This document shows, one piece after another, positions 6,597 through 12,493 of a DNA stretch of 12,493 nucleotides. The notes beneath the pieces are model-generated. The model was not told the DNA's origin and made no database searches. It saw only the letters and a list, made by a program, of their open reading frames with translations. A program made the translations under genes and the position numbers. Positions within the stretch are counted from its first letter, which is position 1, and every line of letters begins with the position of its first letter. This DNA comes from an uncultured Variovorax sp. (GTDB taxonomy: Bacteria; Pseudomonadota; Gammaproteobacteria; Burkholderiales; Burkholderiaceae): assembly GCA_946478645.1 (NCBI GenBank), contig CAMLCW010000132.1, positions 1 to 12,493 on the forward strand. Direction: 5' to 3'.

Positions 6597-7850
6597 TCAG
6601 AACAGCGACGCGGTGGCCGGCATGGCGGCACCTGCGGCGGTGCGCGGGGCGGCGCTGCTGCCCGGCGCAGCCAGCGCTTCGGGGCTGCCGGCCTTCGCGA
6701 GCGCGCCCACGCGCACGCCCAGCAGGCGCAGCGGCCGCTCGAGCGGCACGCGCTTCAGGCAAAGGCCGCCGGTCTGGCGGATCGTCTTCGCGTCGTTCGT
6801 GAAGCGGTCGATGGTCTGGTCGCGCGTGGCGATCCTGAAGTCGTCGTAGCGCAGCTTGATGCCGATCGTCTTGCCGACATAGCCCTTGCGCTGCAGGTCT
6901 TCGGCCACCTTCTCGCACAGGTGGGTGAAGATCGCGCCGAGCTCCGCGCGGTCGCGCACCGCATGCAGGTCGCGCTCGAAGGTGGTCTCGCGGCTCATCG
7001 AGACCGGCTCGCTCTCGGTGACGACGGGCCGGTTGTCGCGGCCCCAGGCGACCTCGTGCATCCAGGCGCCGGTCGACTTGCCGAAGTTCTCGATCAGCCA
7101 GCCGCGCTCGCAGGCGGCGAGCTGGCCGATGGTCTCGATGCCCAGGCGCTTGAGTTTCTCGTCGGCCTTGGGACCGATGCCGTTCACCTTGCGGCAGGGC
7201 AGCGGCCAGATGCGCGCCTGCAGGTCGTCTTCGAACACCACCGAGATCCCGTTGGGCTTGTTGAACTCGCTCGCCATCTTGGCGATGAGCTTGTTGGGCG
7301 CCACGCCGATCGAGCAGGTCAGGCCGGTGGCGTCGAGGATGGCCTTCTGGATCAGCCGCGCGAGCGTGCGCCCGCCTTCGCGCTGGCCGCCGGGCACGTC
7401 GGTGAAGTCGATGTACACCTCGTCCACGCCGCGGTCCTCCATCACCGGCGCGATCTCGGCGATGACCTTCTTGAACGCGCGCGAGTACTTGCGGATCTCG
7501 TCGAAGTCCACCGGCAGCAGGATCGCCTGCGGACAGAGCTTGGCGGCCTTCATCAGGCCCATGGCCGAGCCCACACCGAACTGCCGCGCCGGATAGGTGG
7601 CCGTGGTGATGACGCCGCGGCCCACGTAGTTCTTGAGCCGCGCGAACGACGCCACCGGAATGTCGGCCAGCGAGGCGCCGGGCGGCAGGTCGCGCATCGC
7701 CTCGTCGATGCTGCGCCGGCCGCCGCCGATCACCACCGGCAGGCCCTTGAGCTGCGGATAGCGCAACAGCTCGACCGACGCGAAGAAGGCGTCCATGTCG
7801 AGGTGGGCGATGCGGCGAAGCGGGGCGGGTGGCGCGGACGGGGAACTCAC
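6597..7850 (-). CDS. dinB: DNA polymerase IV (Y-family translesion polymerase)
   Basis: A 417-residue Y-family polymerase for translesion synthesis. It starts at GTG 7850; a later Met start would delete the catalytic Asp of HLDMDAFFASVE (Asp18), so an upstream non-ATG start is needed. Further motifs: ITTATYPARQFGVGSAMG (81-98), the second carboxylate pair GVDEVYIDFTD (Asp143-Glu144), TCSIGVAPNKLIAKMASEF with the following NKPNG, then the helix-hairpin-helix region VNGIGPKADEKLKRLGIETI and the little-finger domain with SRETTFERD. Between IGGGRR (41-46) and the RGV that begins at 78, about 31 residues are inserted relative to E. coli DinB. The last residues, TASLF, resemble a beta-clamp-binding peptide (QLSLF type). 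The Shine-Dalgarno before GTG is weak. No LexA-like palindrome of the CTGT-N8-ACAG kind is visible in the 142 bases upstream, so SOS control is not evident. Confidence 0.95.
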   Translation of the reverse strand: MSSPSAPPAPLRRIAHLDMDAFFASVELLRYPQLKGLPVVIGGGRRSIDEAMRDLPPGASLADIPVASFARLKNYVGRGVITTATYPARQFGVGSAMGLMKAAKLCPQAILLPVDFDEIRKYSRAFKKVIAEIAPVMEDRGVDEVYIDFTDVPGGQREGGRTLARLIQKAILDATGLTCSIGVAPNKLIAKMASEFNKPNGISVVFEDDLQARIWPLPCRKVNGIGPKADEKLKRLGIETIGQLAACERGWLIENFGKSTGAWMHEVAWGRDNRPVVTESEPVSMSRETTFERDLHAVRDRAELGAIFTHLCEKVAEDLQRKGYVGKTIGIKLRYDDFRIATRDQTIDRFTNDAKTIRQTGGLCLKRVPLERPLRLLGVRVGALAKAGSPEALAAPGSSAAPRTAAGAAMPATASLF

Positions 7851-7992
7851 GGGCCCGATTGTCTCGCGGCCGGCGCGTCCTTGCTGGCGCCGCGGGCCGG
7901 CCGGCCTGCGTGCCAGAATGCGGCCGACCACGGTTTTGAGCCGACCGTCCGATGGCATGAACCCACCCATGGCAACGAAAGGAATTCCCGGC
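7851..7992. promoter_or_regulatory. divergent control region between dinB and the toxin gene
   Basis: These 142 bases separate two divergent genes. They contain a GGCCGGCC-type palindrome at about 7897-7912 and a loose ACGGT-N9-ACCGT pair at about 7930-7948. No clear -35/-10 pair and no LexA box could be read by eye. Both GC-rich palindromes are of a kind expected by chance in 70% GC DNA, so they are only weak operator candidates. Confidence 0.3.
7979..7983 (+). promoter_or_regulatory. ribosome binding site deciding the toxin start
   Basis: AAGGA at 7979-7983 stands nine bases before ATG 7993. In-frame ATGs at 7957 and 7969 lie upstream of this site and have no purine-rich site of their own at a suitable distance. 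The site therefore favours 7993. Confidence 0.55.
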
Positions 7993-8832
7993 ATGGATGA
8001 CGAAGTCGAAGGTATGACCATCACGCTGACCCCGGTGCAGATGGCGGCGGTGCTGGGCGACGAAGAGGTGCCCGAATCCGCGAGCCTCAGCAACCGGCTC
8101 TGGGGCACGGTGGGGCTCGTGGGCGGCGTGGTCGAGCTGGTCGGTGCCGGGGTGCTGTGCCTCGCGCCCGAGCCCACCATGGTCAGCAAGGCCGGCTGCG
8201 TGGTGCTCGGCGTGCACGGCTTCGACACGCTCGCCACCTCGGGCCGGCAGGTCTGGACCGGCGTGCCGCAGCGCACCGCCACCGCCGTCACCGCGAGCTC
8301 GGCCGCCGAGGCGCTGGGCGCGTCGCGCGAGACCGCCGAGGGCATCGGCCTGGCGGTGGATGTGGCGGTGCCGCTGGCGGTGACGGCCGGCCTCGGCGCT
8401 GCACGCATCGTTTCGGTGATGCGCGGCGGCCGCATCCGGCTGATCGAGCACGAGGCCGCCGCGGGCACGCGGCTCGGCGGCCACACCATCGCCCGCCATG
8501 TGGGCCAGACCGATGCCCAGCTGCTGGCGCGTGTGCGAACTCCCACCCGGCCCGGGCCCAAGGCCGTGTCGACCTTCAGCGATCTCGCGACGGCCGAGCG
8601 CGCCATCTCCGAGACGCTGCGCGCCAACTCGGCTGCCGTGAAGGCCTGGTCTCGCACCGCGGCCGCCGGCAGCAAGTCGCCGGAGATCGAGCATGTGGTG
8701 GGCTACGTGGTGGGGCGAGGCGTGCAGTTCGGCAGCACGGCGGTCAACGATCTCAGCGGCGTGCGGATCATCCTCAAGATGGAAAGCTACAACGGCAAGC
8801 CGTTCTACATCCTGACCGCCTATCCGATCTGA
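7993..8832 (+). CDS. polymorphic toxin with C-terminal RNase A-like (CdiA-CT) domain
   Basis: A 279-residue protein. Residues 1-150 form a carrier: a short acidic start, then hydrophobic, glycine-rich helices at about 37-58, 64-80 and 117-143, with LAPEPTMVSKAG between the first two. There is no signal peptide. Residues 151-279 match the bacterial RNase A-like toxin domain first seen in CdiA of Yersinia kristensenii: HEAAAGTRLGGHTIARHVG, DAQLLARV, VSTFSDLATAERAISETL, then the terminal VNDLSGVRIIL and FYILTAYPI. His169, Arg180 (11 residues on), Thr275 and Tyr277 reproduce the spacing of the four residues reported for that enzyme (His175, Arg186, Thr276, Tyr278; from memory). The predicted role is cleavage of RNA in rival cells after delivery. 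No CdiA, Rhs, VgrG, PAAR or other secretion marker is fused or adjacent, so the delivery route is unknown; type VI secretion is a guess. Alternative starts are 7957 and 7969. Confidence 0.85.
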   Translation: MDDEVEGMTITLTPVQMAAVLGDEEVPESASLSNRLWGTVGLVGGVVELVGAGVLCLAPEPTMVSKAGCVVLGVHGFDTLATSGRQVWTGVPQRTATAVTASSAAEALGASRETAEGIGLAVDVAVPLAVTAGLGAARIVSVMRGGRIRLIEHEAAAGTRLGGHTIARHVGQTDAQLLARVRTPTRPGPKAVSTFSDLATAERAISETLRANSAAVKAWSRTAAAGSKSPEIEHVVGYVVGRGVQFGSTAVNDLSGVRIILKMESYNGKPFYILTAYPI

Positions 8833-8838
8833 GGATGG

Positions 8839-9459
8839 CTACAGGAAGCCCGCGGCCTCGCCCGTGGTCCACACGTCGGCCCCGAGTTCCTTCGCGAGGG
8901 CTCCGATCAACGTTCGAGTGCGCGCGCGCAGCGCGACGATGCGGTCGCGAAGGCCGGCGCGCGGCAGCGTGACGGCGATCGCGGGGGCGTCGGAATCGGG
9001 GTCGCCCTCGCGGAGGTAGAGCGTGTCGCCGCGCGCCCAGGCGTCGAACTCCCAGCCCTGGTCCATGTCGGTGTAGATCAGGCCTTCGTCCGTGCCGGCC
9101 AGTGCCTGCAGCACAGGGTCCATGGCCGCGAAGGTGTCGTACCAGGGAAAGGACAGGCGCACGCCCGCATCCTCGTTGTCGAAGCGAAGGTCGAGCCAGA
9201 AATACTGCCGCACCTGGCTCAGCTTCAGGCCATGCCGGCGCGCGATGTCGACGATTTGCCTGTAGTAGGCGGCGAGCTCCGCCTCGTGGCCGATCAGCTC
9301 CGCGCTGCGCACTTCCAGCCGTTCCGCGCGCGGGAACGAGGGCAGCACGAGCGGCTCGGGCCGGTGGTAGGCCACGGCCTGGAGTTCTTCCGAAAGATGG
9401 AAGGCGATCTCGGGCTCCAGCGCGTTGACCGGCTTGGCATCGGCGAACCAGGATTCCAC
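8839..9459 (-). CDS. acidic hypothetical protein, convergent with the toxin; candidate immunity protein
   Basis: A 206-residue soluble, acidic protein that I cannot place in a named family with certainty. Seen: an N-terminal ESWFADAKPVNALEPEIAFHL segment, a helix LIGHEAELAAYYRQIVDIARRHGL, the aromatic strand pair QYFWLDLRFDN and LSFPWYDTF, a DMDQGWEFDAWARGDTLYLREGDPD stretch, and a C-terminal helix ending ELGADVWTT. Rich in Trp and Asp/Glu, it resembles cytosolic antidote-type proteins found beside polymorphic toxins, but this is recollection plus context. It runs head-on toward the toxin gene with six bases between the stop codons, and its start faces the CdiI-like gene. GTG 9459 is chosen over GTG 9465 because AGGAG at 9467-9471 sits seven bases from the former and only one from the latter. 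Alternatives are an unrelated conserved protein or an immunity gene inverted after acquisition. Confidence 0.8.
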   Translation of the reverse strand: MESWFADAKPVNALEPEIAFHLSEELQAVAYHRPEPLVLPSFPRAERLEVRSAELIGHEAELAAYYRQIVDIARRHGLKLSQVRQYFWLDLRFDNEDAGVRLSFPWYDTFAAMDPVLQALAGTDEGLIYTDMDQGWEFDAWARGDTLYLREGDPDSDAPAIAVTLPRAGLRDRIVALRARTRTLIGALAKELGADVWTTGEAAGFL

Positions 9460-9466
9460 GTGCACG

Positions 9467-9471
9467 CTCCT
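9467..9471 (-). promoter_or_regulatory. strong Shine-Dalgarno (AGGAG) of the acidic protein gene
   Basis: AGGAG on the minus strand lies one base before GTG 9465 and seven bases before GTG 9459. The spacing assigns initiation to 9459 and trims two residues from the longest reading. Confidence 0.7.
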
Positions 9472-9499
9472 GAAATGATCGAGCGGAGGATGTTAGCCG

Positions 9500-9511
9500 C
9501 ACGGCGCCGTG
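9500..9511. promoter_or_regulatory. perfect 12-bp palindrome in the divergent promoter region of the two antidote candidates
   Basis: CACGGCGCCGTG is an exact six-plus-six palindrome in the 99-base gap between the minus-strand acidic protein start and the plus-strand CdiI-like start. Its position suits an operator acting on both divergent genes. The GC-rich background makes chance occurrence quite possible, and the palindrome does not extend beyond 12 bases. Confidence 0.35.
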
Positions 9512-9558
9512 GCATGCTGGCGCTCCCCACCCCGAAAACTCTTCGACGAGCAGATGCC

Positions 9559-9843
9559 ATGCACCGCTACGAACTCATCGAGAACCTCACGAGCGTTTAT
9601 TTCGGCCAGGATGCCGACGTGCTCTTCGGCCAGACCGGCGCCGAGATCATGGCCGAGTACAACCAGGATTCGACCCCCGGCGAGCGCAGCGCGCTGCGCG
9701 CGGAAATCGCCGATTTCGAGCAGGCCCATCCCGCGCTCGAAGCCGATTTCGCGCGGCTGTTCGAGCGCGGCTGGCTGCCGCCCGACTTCGGCGCGAGCGC
9801 GCGCGAATTCCTCGACCACGTGCGCGCCGCACTCGCCCCCTGA
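9559..9843 (+). CDS. contact-dependent growth inhibition immunity protein, CdiI_2-like
   Basis: A 94-residue, strongly acidic, all-helical-looking protein (about 17 Asp/Glu against 7 Arg). The opening YELIENLTSVYFGQDADVLF fits the signature of the CdiI_2-type immunity family, in which a short helix leads into a YFxQD motif. A helical body with ERSALRAEIADFEQAHP and a final REFLDHVRAAL helix follow. Such proteins bind and block the nuclease end of CDI-type toxins in the cytoplasm. ATG 9559 is chosen because the family begins just before the YFxQD motif. In-frame ATGs at 9490 and 9514 would add a basic, unfamiliar leader, and GGAGG touches 9490 with no spacing. It lies 726 bases downstream of the RNase A-like toxin on the same strand, but with an inverted gene in between, so it is the leading cognate antidote candidate by family, though not by adjacency. 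Confidence 0.8.
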   Translation: MHRYELIENLTSVYFGQDADVLFGQTGAEIMAEYNQDSTPGERSALRAEIADFEQAHPALEADFARLFERGWLPPDFGASAREFLDHVRAALAP

Positions 9844-9888
9844 CGGCGCTTGCCTCGGGCGCGCGCCCGCGCGATCATCTGCGACATC

Positions 9889-10452
9889 ATGCAAACCGTC
9901 GCATCCATCCTCTGGCGCCGGCTCGATGCACCGGGCCATGACGCCTGCCGCCTCGAGCGCAACGCCTCGGCGTGGCAGCTCGACGGCGCCGCCGTGTTCC
10001 GCCTCGAGGACGGCCGCATCGGCCAGCTGCACTACCGCGTGCGCTGCGACCTGCACTGGCACACGCAATGGGGCACCGTGCGCGGCTGGCTCGGCGGTGC
10101 GCTGGTCGACCTCTCGATCGCGCGCGACGCACGCGGCCACTGGAAGCTCAACGACGAGCCGGTGCCCGACCTGTCGCACTGCCTCGACCTCGACCTGGGC
10201 TTCACGCCGGCCACCAACCTGCTGCAGCTGCGCCGGCTCCAGCTGGCGGTGGGCGAGGGCGCCGACGCGCCGGCAGCCTGGGTCGACCTCGACGCCGGCG
10301 GCGGCCTCAGCGAACTGATGCAGCGTTACGAGCGCACCGCCGACGATGCCTACGGCTATGAAGCAAAGCGCTTCGACTATGCGGCGACGCTGCAGGTGAC
10401 CGGCGACGCTTTCGTGCGCGACTATCCGGGGCTCTGGGTCGCCGAAGCCTGA
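9889..10452 (+). CDS. putative glycolipid-binding domain protein (PF06475-type)
   Basis: A 187-residue soluble protein matching the putative glycolipid-binding family, a spiral beta-roll fold known from a Pseudomonas aeruginosa structure. Family features visible: the start ILWRRLDAPGHDACRLE, a central YRVRCDLHWHTQWGTVRGWL stretch (49-68), the signature CLDLDLGFTPATNLLQLRRL (99-118), and the closing QRYERTADDAYGYEAKRFDY with RDYPGLW near the C-terminus. There is no signal peptide, so it acts in the cytoplasm; its ligand and role are not established. ATG 9889 is preferred over an upstream TTG at 9850 because homology begins at the tryptophan motif. It follows the CdiI-like gene by 45 bases on the same strand and may be read through from it. 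It ends four bases from the convergent Bug gene. Confidence 0.9.
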   Translation: MQTVASILWRRLDAPGHDACRLERNASAWQLDGAAVFRLEDGRIGQLHYRVRCDLHWHTQWGTVRGWLGGALVDLSIARDARGHWKLNDEPVPDLSHCLDLDLGFTPATNLLQLRRLQLAVGEGADAPAAWVDLDAGGGLSELMQRYERTADDAYGYEAKRFDYAATLQVTGDAFVRDYPGLWVAEA

Positions 10453-10456
10453 CCCG

Positions 10457-11467
10457 TCACTCGAACAGCGACCGGTCGCCCGCCACCAGTTCCCGATTCC
10501 GCCGCCGGTCCGCCGCGATCTCGCGTGCAAAGTCGTCGCTGCTGCCAATCGCCGGAATGTTGTACGCCTCGCGCAGGCGCGCTGCGAGCGGCCCGCTGCG
10601 CAGCAGGCGGTTGATTTCTGCATTGAGGCGCTGCACCACCGCGGCCGGTGTGTGTGCCGGCGCGAAGATGCCGAAGAGCGAGTCGCGGTTCGCCTTCTCG
10701 AAGCCCAGTTCCGCGAGCGTGGGCACCTGCGGCAGCGCCTCGATGCGCGCGGGCGCGCCCACCGCCAGCGCCTGCAGCCGGCCGCGCTCGATGTACTGCA
10801 GCTGCTGCGCGGCGACGTTGGTCGACAGCACCTCGAAGTGCCCCGCGAGCGCATCGTTGAGCTGCGGGCCGCCGCCCTGGTAGGGAACGTGCGTGATCGC
10901 GAGCCGGCCCTGCATGCGCACCTGCGCGAGGACCATGTGCCCGAGGGTGGCCACACCCGAGGTGGCCCAGCGCAGCGCGCCCGGATGGCTGCGCGCCATC
11001 GCGACCAGGTCGTCGAAGCTGCGGCCCGCGAAGGCCGGCGTGCCGACCACCAGCACCGGGGTGCGCATGACGCTGGCCACGGGCGCGAAGCCACGCAGCG
11101 GGTCGTAGCCCACGCGGGCGAGCAGCGGATGCAGCGTCAGCGGGCTGATGGCCGAGAAGGCGAGCGTGCAGCCGTCGGGCGCGGCGCGCGCGAGCGCATC
11201 CATGCCGACACTGCCGCCCGCACCCGCGCGGTTCTCGACGCGCACCGGCAAGCCGAGCGCATGCGCGAGCGGATCGGCCAGCGCGCGCGCCATGCCGTCG
11301 CTGATACCGCCCGGCGGGTACACCACGATCAGCCTGATGGAGCGCGGCGGCCAGGGCGGTGCGGCGGCCCACAGCAGGCGCGGTGCCGCGCAGGCGGCTG
11401 CTGCTGCGAACAGCGTGCCCGCCTGCCGCGTGAAGCGGCGGCGCGAGGGTGCGGGCGTCGTCTTCAT
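10457..11467 (-). CDS. Bug/TctC family tripartite tricarboxylate transporter substrate-binding protein
   Basis: A 336-residue periplasmic solute-binding protein of the Bug family, very abundant in Burkholderiales. The N-terminus carries a twin-arginine motif (SRRRFT at 8-13) followed by an Ala-rich hydrophobic stretch and a likely cleavage after about residue 35, so Tat export is predicted. Mature-region family motifs: WPPRSIRLIVVYPPGGISDGMAR (39-61), LPVRVENRAGAGGSVGMDALARAAPDG (73-99), and THVPYQGGGPQLNDALAGHFEV in the middle. Bug proteins bind small carboxylates; the ligand here cannot be read. No TctA or TctB membrane subunit is nearby, so it is an orphan that may work with a distant transporter or as a sensor. 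Its ATG overlaps the LysR stop codon in ATGA (11464-11467), which implies translational coupling. Confidence 0.95.
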   Translation of the reverse strand: MKTTPAPSRRRFTRQAGTLFAAAAACAAPRLLWAAAPPWPPRSIRLIVVYPPGGISDGMARALADPLAHALGLPVRVENRAGAGGSVGMDALARAAPDGCTLAFSAISPLTLHPLLARVGYDPLRGFAPVASVMRTPVLVVGTPAFAGRSFDDLVAMARSHPGALRWATSGVATLGHMVLAQVRMQGRLAITHVPYQGGGPQLNDALAGHFEVLSTNVAAQQLQYIERGRLQALAVGAPARIEALPQVPTLAELGFEKANRDSLFGIFAPAHTPAAVVQRLNAEINRLLRSGPLAARLREAYNIPAIGSSDDFAREIAADRRRNRELVAGDRSLFE

Positions 11468-12381
11468 GCGCGCGGCGCCTCGGCCGCCAGCCGGCGCAGC
11501 AGCGCGGCGAAGTGCTGCGCGGGCAGGCTGTCTTCATCGGCGCGCGACACCAGCGTGAGCGGCGCGTCGAGCTGGCCGCCGTCGGCAAGCCGCGCATACG
11601 CGATCGCATGCGCATGCACGCCGGCCATCGAGGCCGGCACCACCGAGACGCCGACGCCGGCGGCCACGAGGTTGAGGTTGGTCATCATGCGGTCGACCTC
11701 GGCCACCACGCGCGGGCGCAGGCCCTTGGCCAGGCACAGCGCGAGCAGGTCGGCATAGAGGCCCGGCGCGCCCGGGCGGCGCACGAGGATGAGCCCTTCG
11801 TCGCAGAGCCGCGCGAGCGGCAGCGCGCGCGCCCCCTTGTGGCCGCGCGCGAGGCGGTGGTCGCTCGGCATCGCGACGAGCACCGGCTCGCGCAGCAGCG
11901 TCTCGAACACCAGCCCCTCGGGCCGCGCCACGGGCACGCGCAGCAGGCCGCAGTGCAGCCGGCCGGCGGCCAGCGCCTCGGTCAGCGCGGCGGCATGGTC
12001 CTCGCGCAGCTGCAGGTCGACGCCGGGGTGCGCGCGGCGGAACGCACGCAGTGCGTCCGGCATGAAGCGGTGCGCCGCGGCCGAGCTCGTGAAGCCGACC
12101 GACAGCGTGCCCGACTGGCCGCTGGCCACGCGCGCCATGCGCTGCTTCATGGCTTCCATGTCCTGCAGCATGCGCAGCGCCTCGACCTGGAACAGCCGGC
12201 CCGCGTCGGTGAGCGCCACCCCGCGCGGATGGCGGCGGAACAGCGGCAGGCCCAGTTCGCGTTCGAGCGCCTTGATCTGCAGGCTCAACGGCGGCTGCTG
12301 GATGCCGAGTTGCTCGGCGGCGCGCGTCATGTGGCCGGTCTCGGCCACGGCCGCGAAGTACTTCAGCGCGCGGATGTCCAT
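11464..12381 (-). CDS. LysR family transcriptional regulator
   Basis: A 305-residue LysR-type regulator. The N-terminal helix-turn-helix (residues 1-60: LKYFAAVAETGHMTRAAEQL, IQQPPLSLQIKALERELGL, LFRRHPRGVALTDAG) closely follows the pattern of the CatM/BenM-like branch. A linker helix leads to the effector-binding domain beginning at GTLSVGFTSSAAAHRFMPDALRAF, with the later GVGVSVVPASMAGV typical of the second subdomain. It is expected to act as a tetramer that senses a small carboxylate or aromatic acid. The stop codon overlaps the downstream Bug gene start by four bases, so both are made from one message, and the sensed compound may be the Bug ligand. A GAGAG site stands about eight bases before ATG 12381. 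The upstream AT-rich region carries a dyad suited to autoregulation. Confidence 0.95.
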   Translation of the reverse strand: MDIRALKYFAAVAETGHMTRAAEQLGIQQPPLSLQIKALERELGLPLFRRHPRGVALTDAGRLFQVEALRMLQDMEAMKQRMARVASGQSGTLSVGFTSSAAAHRFMPDALRAFRRAHPGVDLQLREDHAAALTEALAAGRLHCGLLRVPVARPEGLVFETLLREPVLVAMPSDHRLARGHKGARALPLARLCDEGLILVRRPGAPGLYADLLALCLAKGLRPRVVAEVDRMMTNLNLVAAGVGVSVVPASMAGVHAHAIAYARLADGGQLDAPLTLVSRADEDSLPAQHFAALLRRLAAEAPRA

Positions 12382-12493
12382 GGCTTGTCTCTCATATGTT
12401 TTTTATATCGCAACGGCGCCTTTATCTTATTTGACGCGAAGTCATGTGCCACTAATCGTCCGGCCGCCGGATCGACAGCCGACCCGCGCTCGC
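12382..12493. promoter_or_regulatory. AT-rich LysR upstream region with ATAT-N7-ATAT dyad
   Basis: This is the most AT-rich stretch of the window. ATAT at 12394-12397 and ATAT at 12405-12408 are separated by seven bases, the same geometry as the ATAC-N7-GTAT sites bound by BenM/CatM-type LysR proteins (T-N11-A class). The dyad lies 13 bases upstream of the lysR start codon. GATATAAA on the minus strand could serve as a -10 for lysR, and TTTATCTTAT at about 12420-12430 may belong to a divergent gene beyond the right edge. No confident complete promoter was read. Confidence 0.5.

Noticed and set aside
7897..7912. GGCCGGCC palindrome upstream of dinB
   Set aside because: Expected by chance at this GC content and unlike the SOS box consensus.
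7851..8694. Upstream extension of the dinB frame antisense to the toxin gene
   Set aside because: The polymerase begins at GTG 7850. The extension mirrors the toxin gene and resembles no protein.
9490..9558. Longer N-terminus for the CdiI-like protein from ATG 9490
   Set aside because: GGAGG touches the ATG without a spacer, the added residues are basic and unlike the acidic family, and the conserved motif starts right after 9559.
10652..11758. Plus-strand open frame opposite the Bug and LysR genes
   Set aside because: Antisense to two secure genes, Arg-rich, no family signature.
1..12493. tRNA, rRNA, CRISPR, transposase, integrase or phage genes
   Set aside because: None seen on either strand by inspection. 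The toxin island therefore has no visible mobility gene or attachment site in this window.

Overview
The window looks like a chromosomal piece of a high-GC (about 70%) betaproteobacterium of the Comamonadaceae, probably Variovorax or a close relative. I base this on the GC-rich codon use, the Bug-type (TctC) solute-binding protein beside a LysR regulator, an MmgE/PrpD plus acyl-CoA dehydrogenase pair, a DUF3606 protein, and the style of the intergenic hairpins. This is recognition from memory, not a database match. No rRNA, tRNA, CRISPR array, insertion sequence or phage gene was seen. The gene packing is dense, and no gene-free gap exceeds 300 bases.

Layout. (1) 1-2237, minus strand: an acyl-CoA dehydrogenase followed by an MmgE/PrpD-family protein that runs off the left edge. 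They are separated by 109 bases holding a strong GC-rich hairpin element. This is likely a CoA-thioester or organic-acid catabolic unit. (2) 2437-3523, plus strand: a 59-residue DUF3606 protein, then a 225-residue protein that looks like a degenerate histidine kinase or histidine phosphotransferase. Its 3' end overlaps, on the opposite strand, the 3' end of a type IB DNA topoisomerase (3469-4713, minus). (3) 4834-5883, plus: a purine nucleoside permease-family lipoprotein, preceded by a perfect 12-bp inverted repeat in its leader. (4) 5890-7850, minus: dinB (DNA polymerase IV) and a DUF2459-type membrane-anchored protein, spaced like an operon. (5) 7993-9843: a polymorphic-toxin island. It has a 279-residue protein with a C-terminal RNase A-like CDI toxin domain (plus), a convergent acidic 206-residue protein (minus), and a 94-residue CdiI-type immunity protein (plus). 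(6) 9889-10452, plus: a putative glycolipid-binding protein. (7) 10457-12381, minus: a LysR regulator whose stop codon overlaps the start of a Tat-exported Bug/TctC solute-binding protein. Upstream lies an AT-rich control region with an ATAT-N7-ATAT dyad.

The most interesting part is region 5. The toxin domain appears to keep the catalytic set described for the Yersinia kristensenii CdiA RNase A-family toxin (His, Arg 11 residues later, and Thr-x-Tyr at the C-terminus). It sits on a short hydrophobic carrier instead of a giant CdiA or Rhs protein. A gene on the opposite strand stands between it and the recognisable CdiI-like immunity gene. Two acidic candidate antidotes therefore flank one toxin, with no secretion gene in view. 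Secondary points of interest are an acyl-CoA dehydrogenase whose catalytic base has moved to the isovaleryl-CoA-dehydrogenase position, a ChpT/Spo0B-like pseudokinase in a betaproteobacterium, and several strong inverted repeats.
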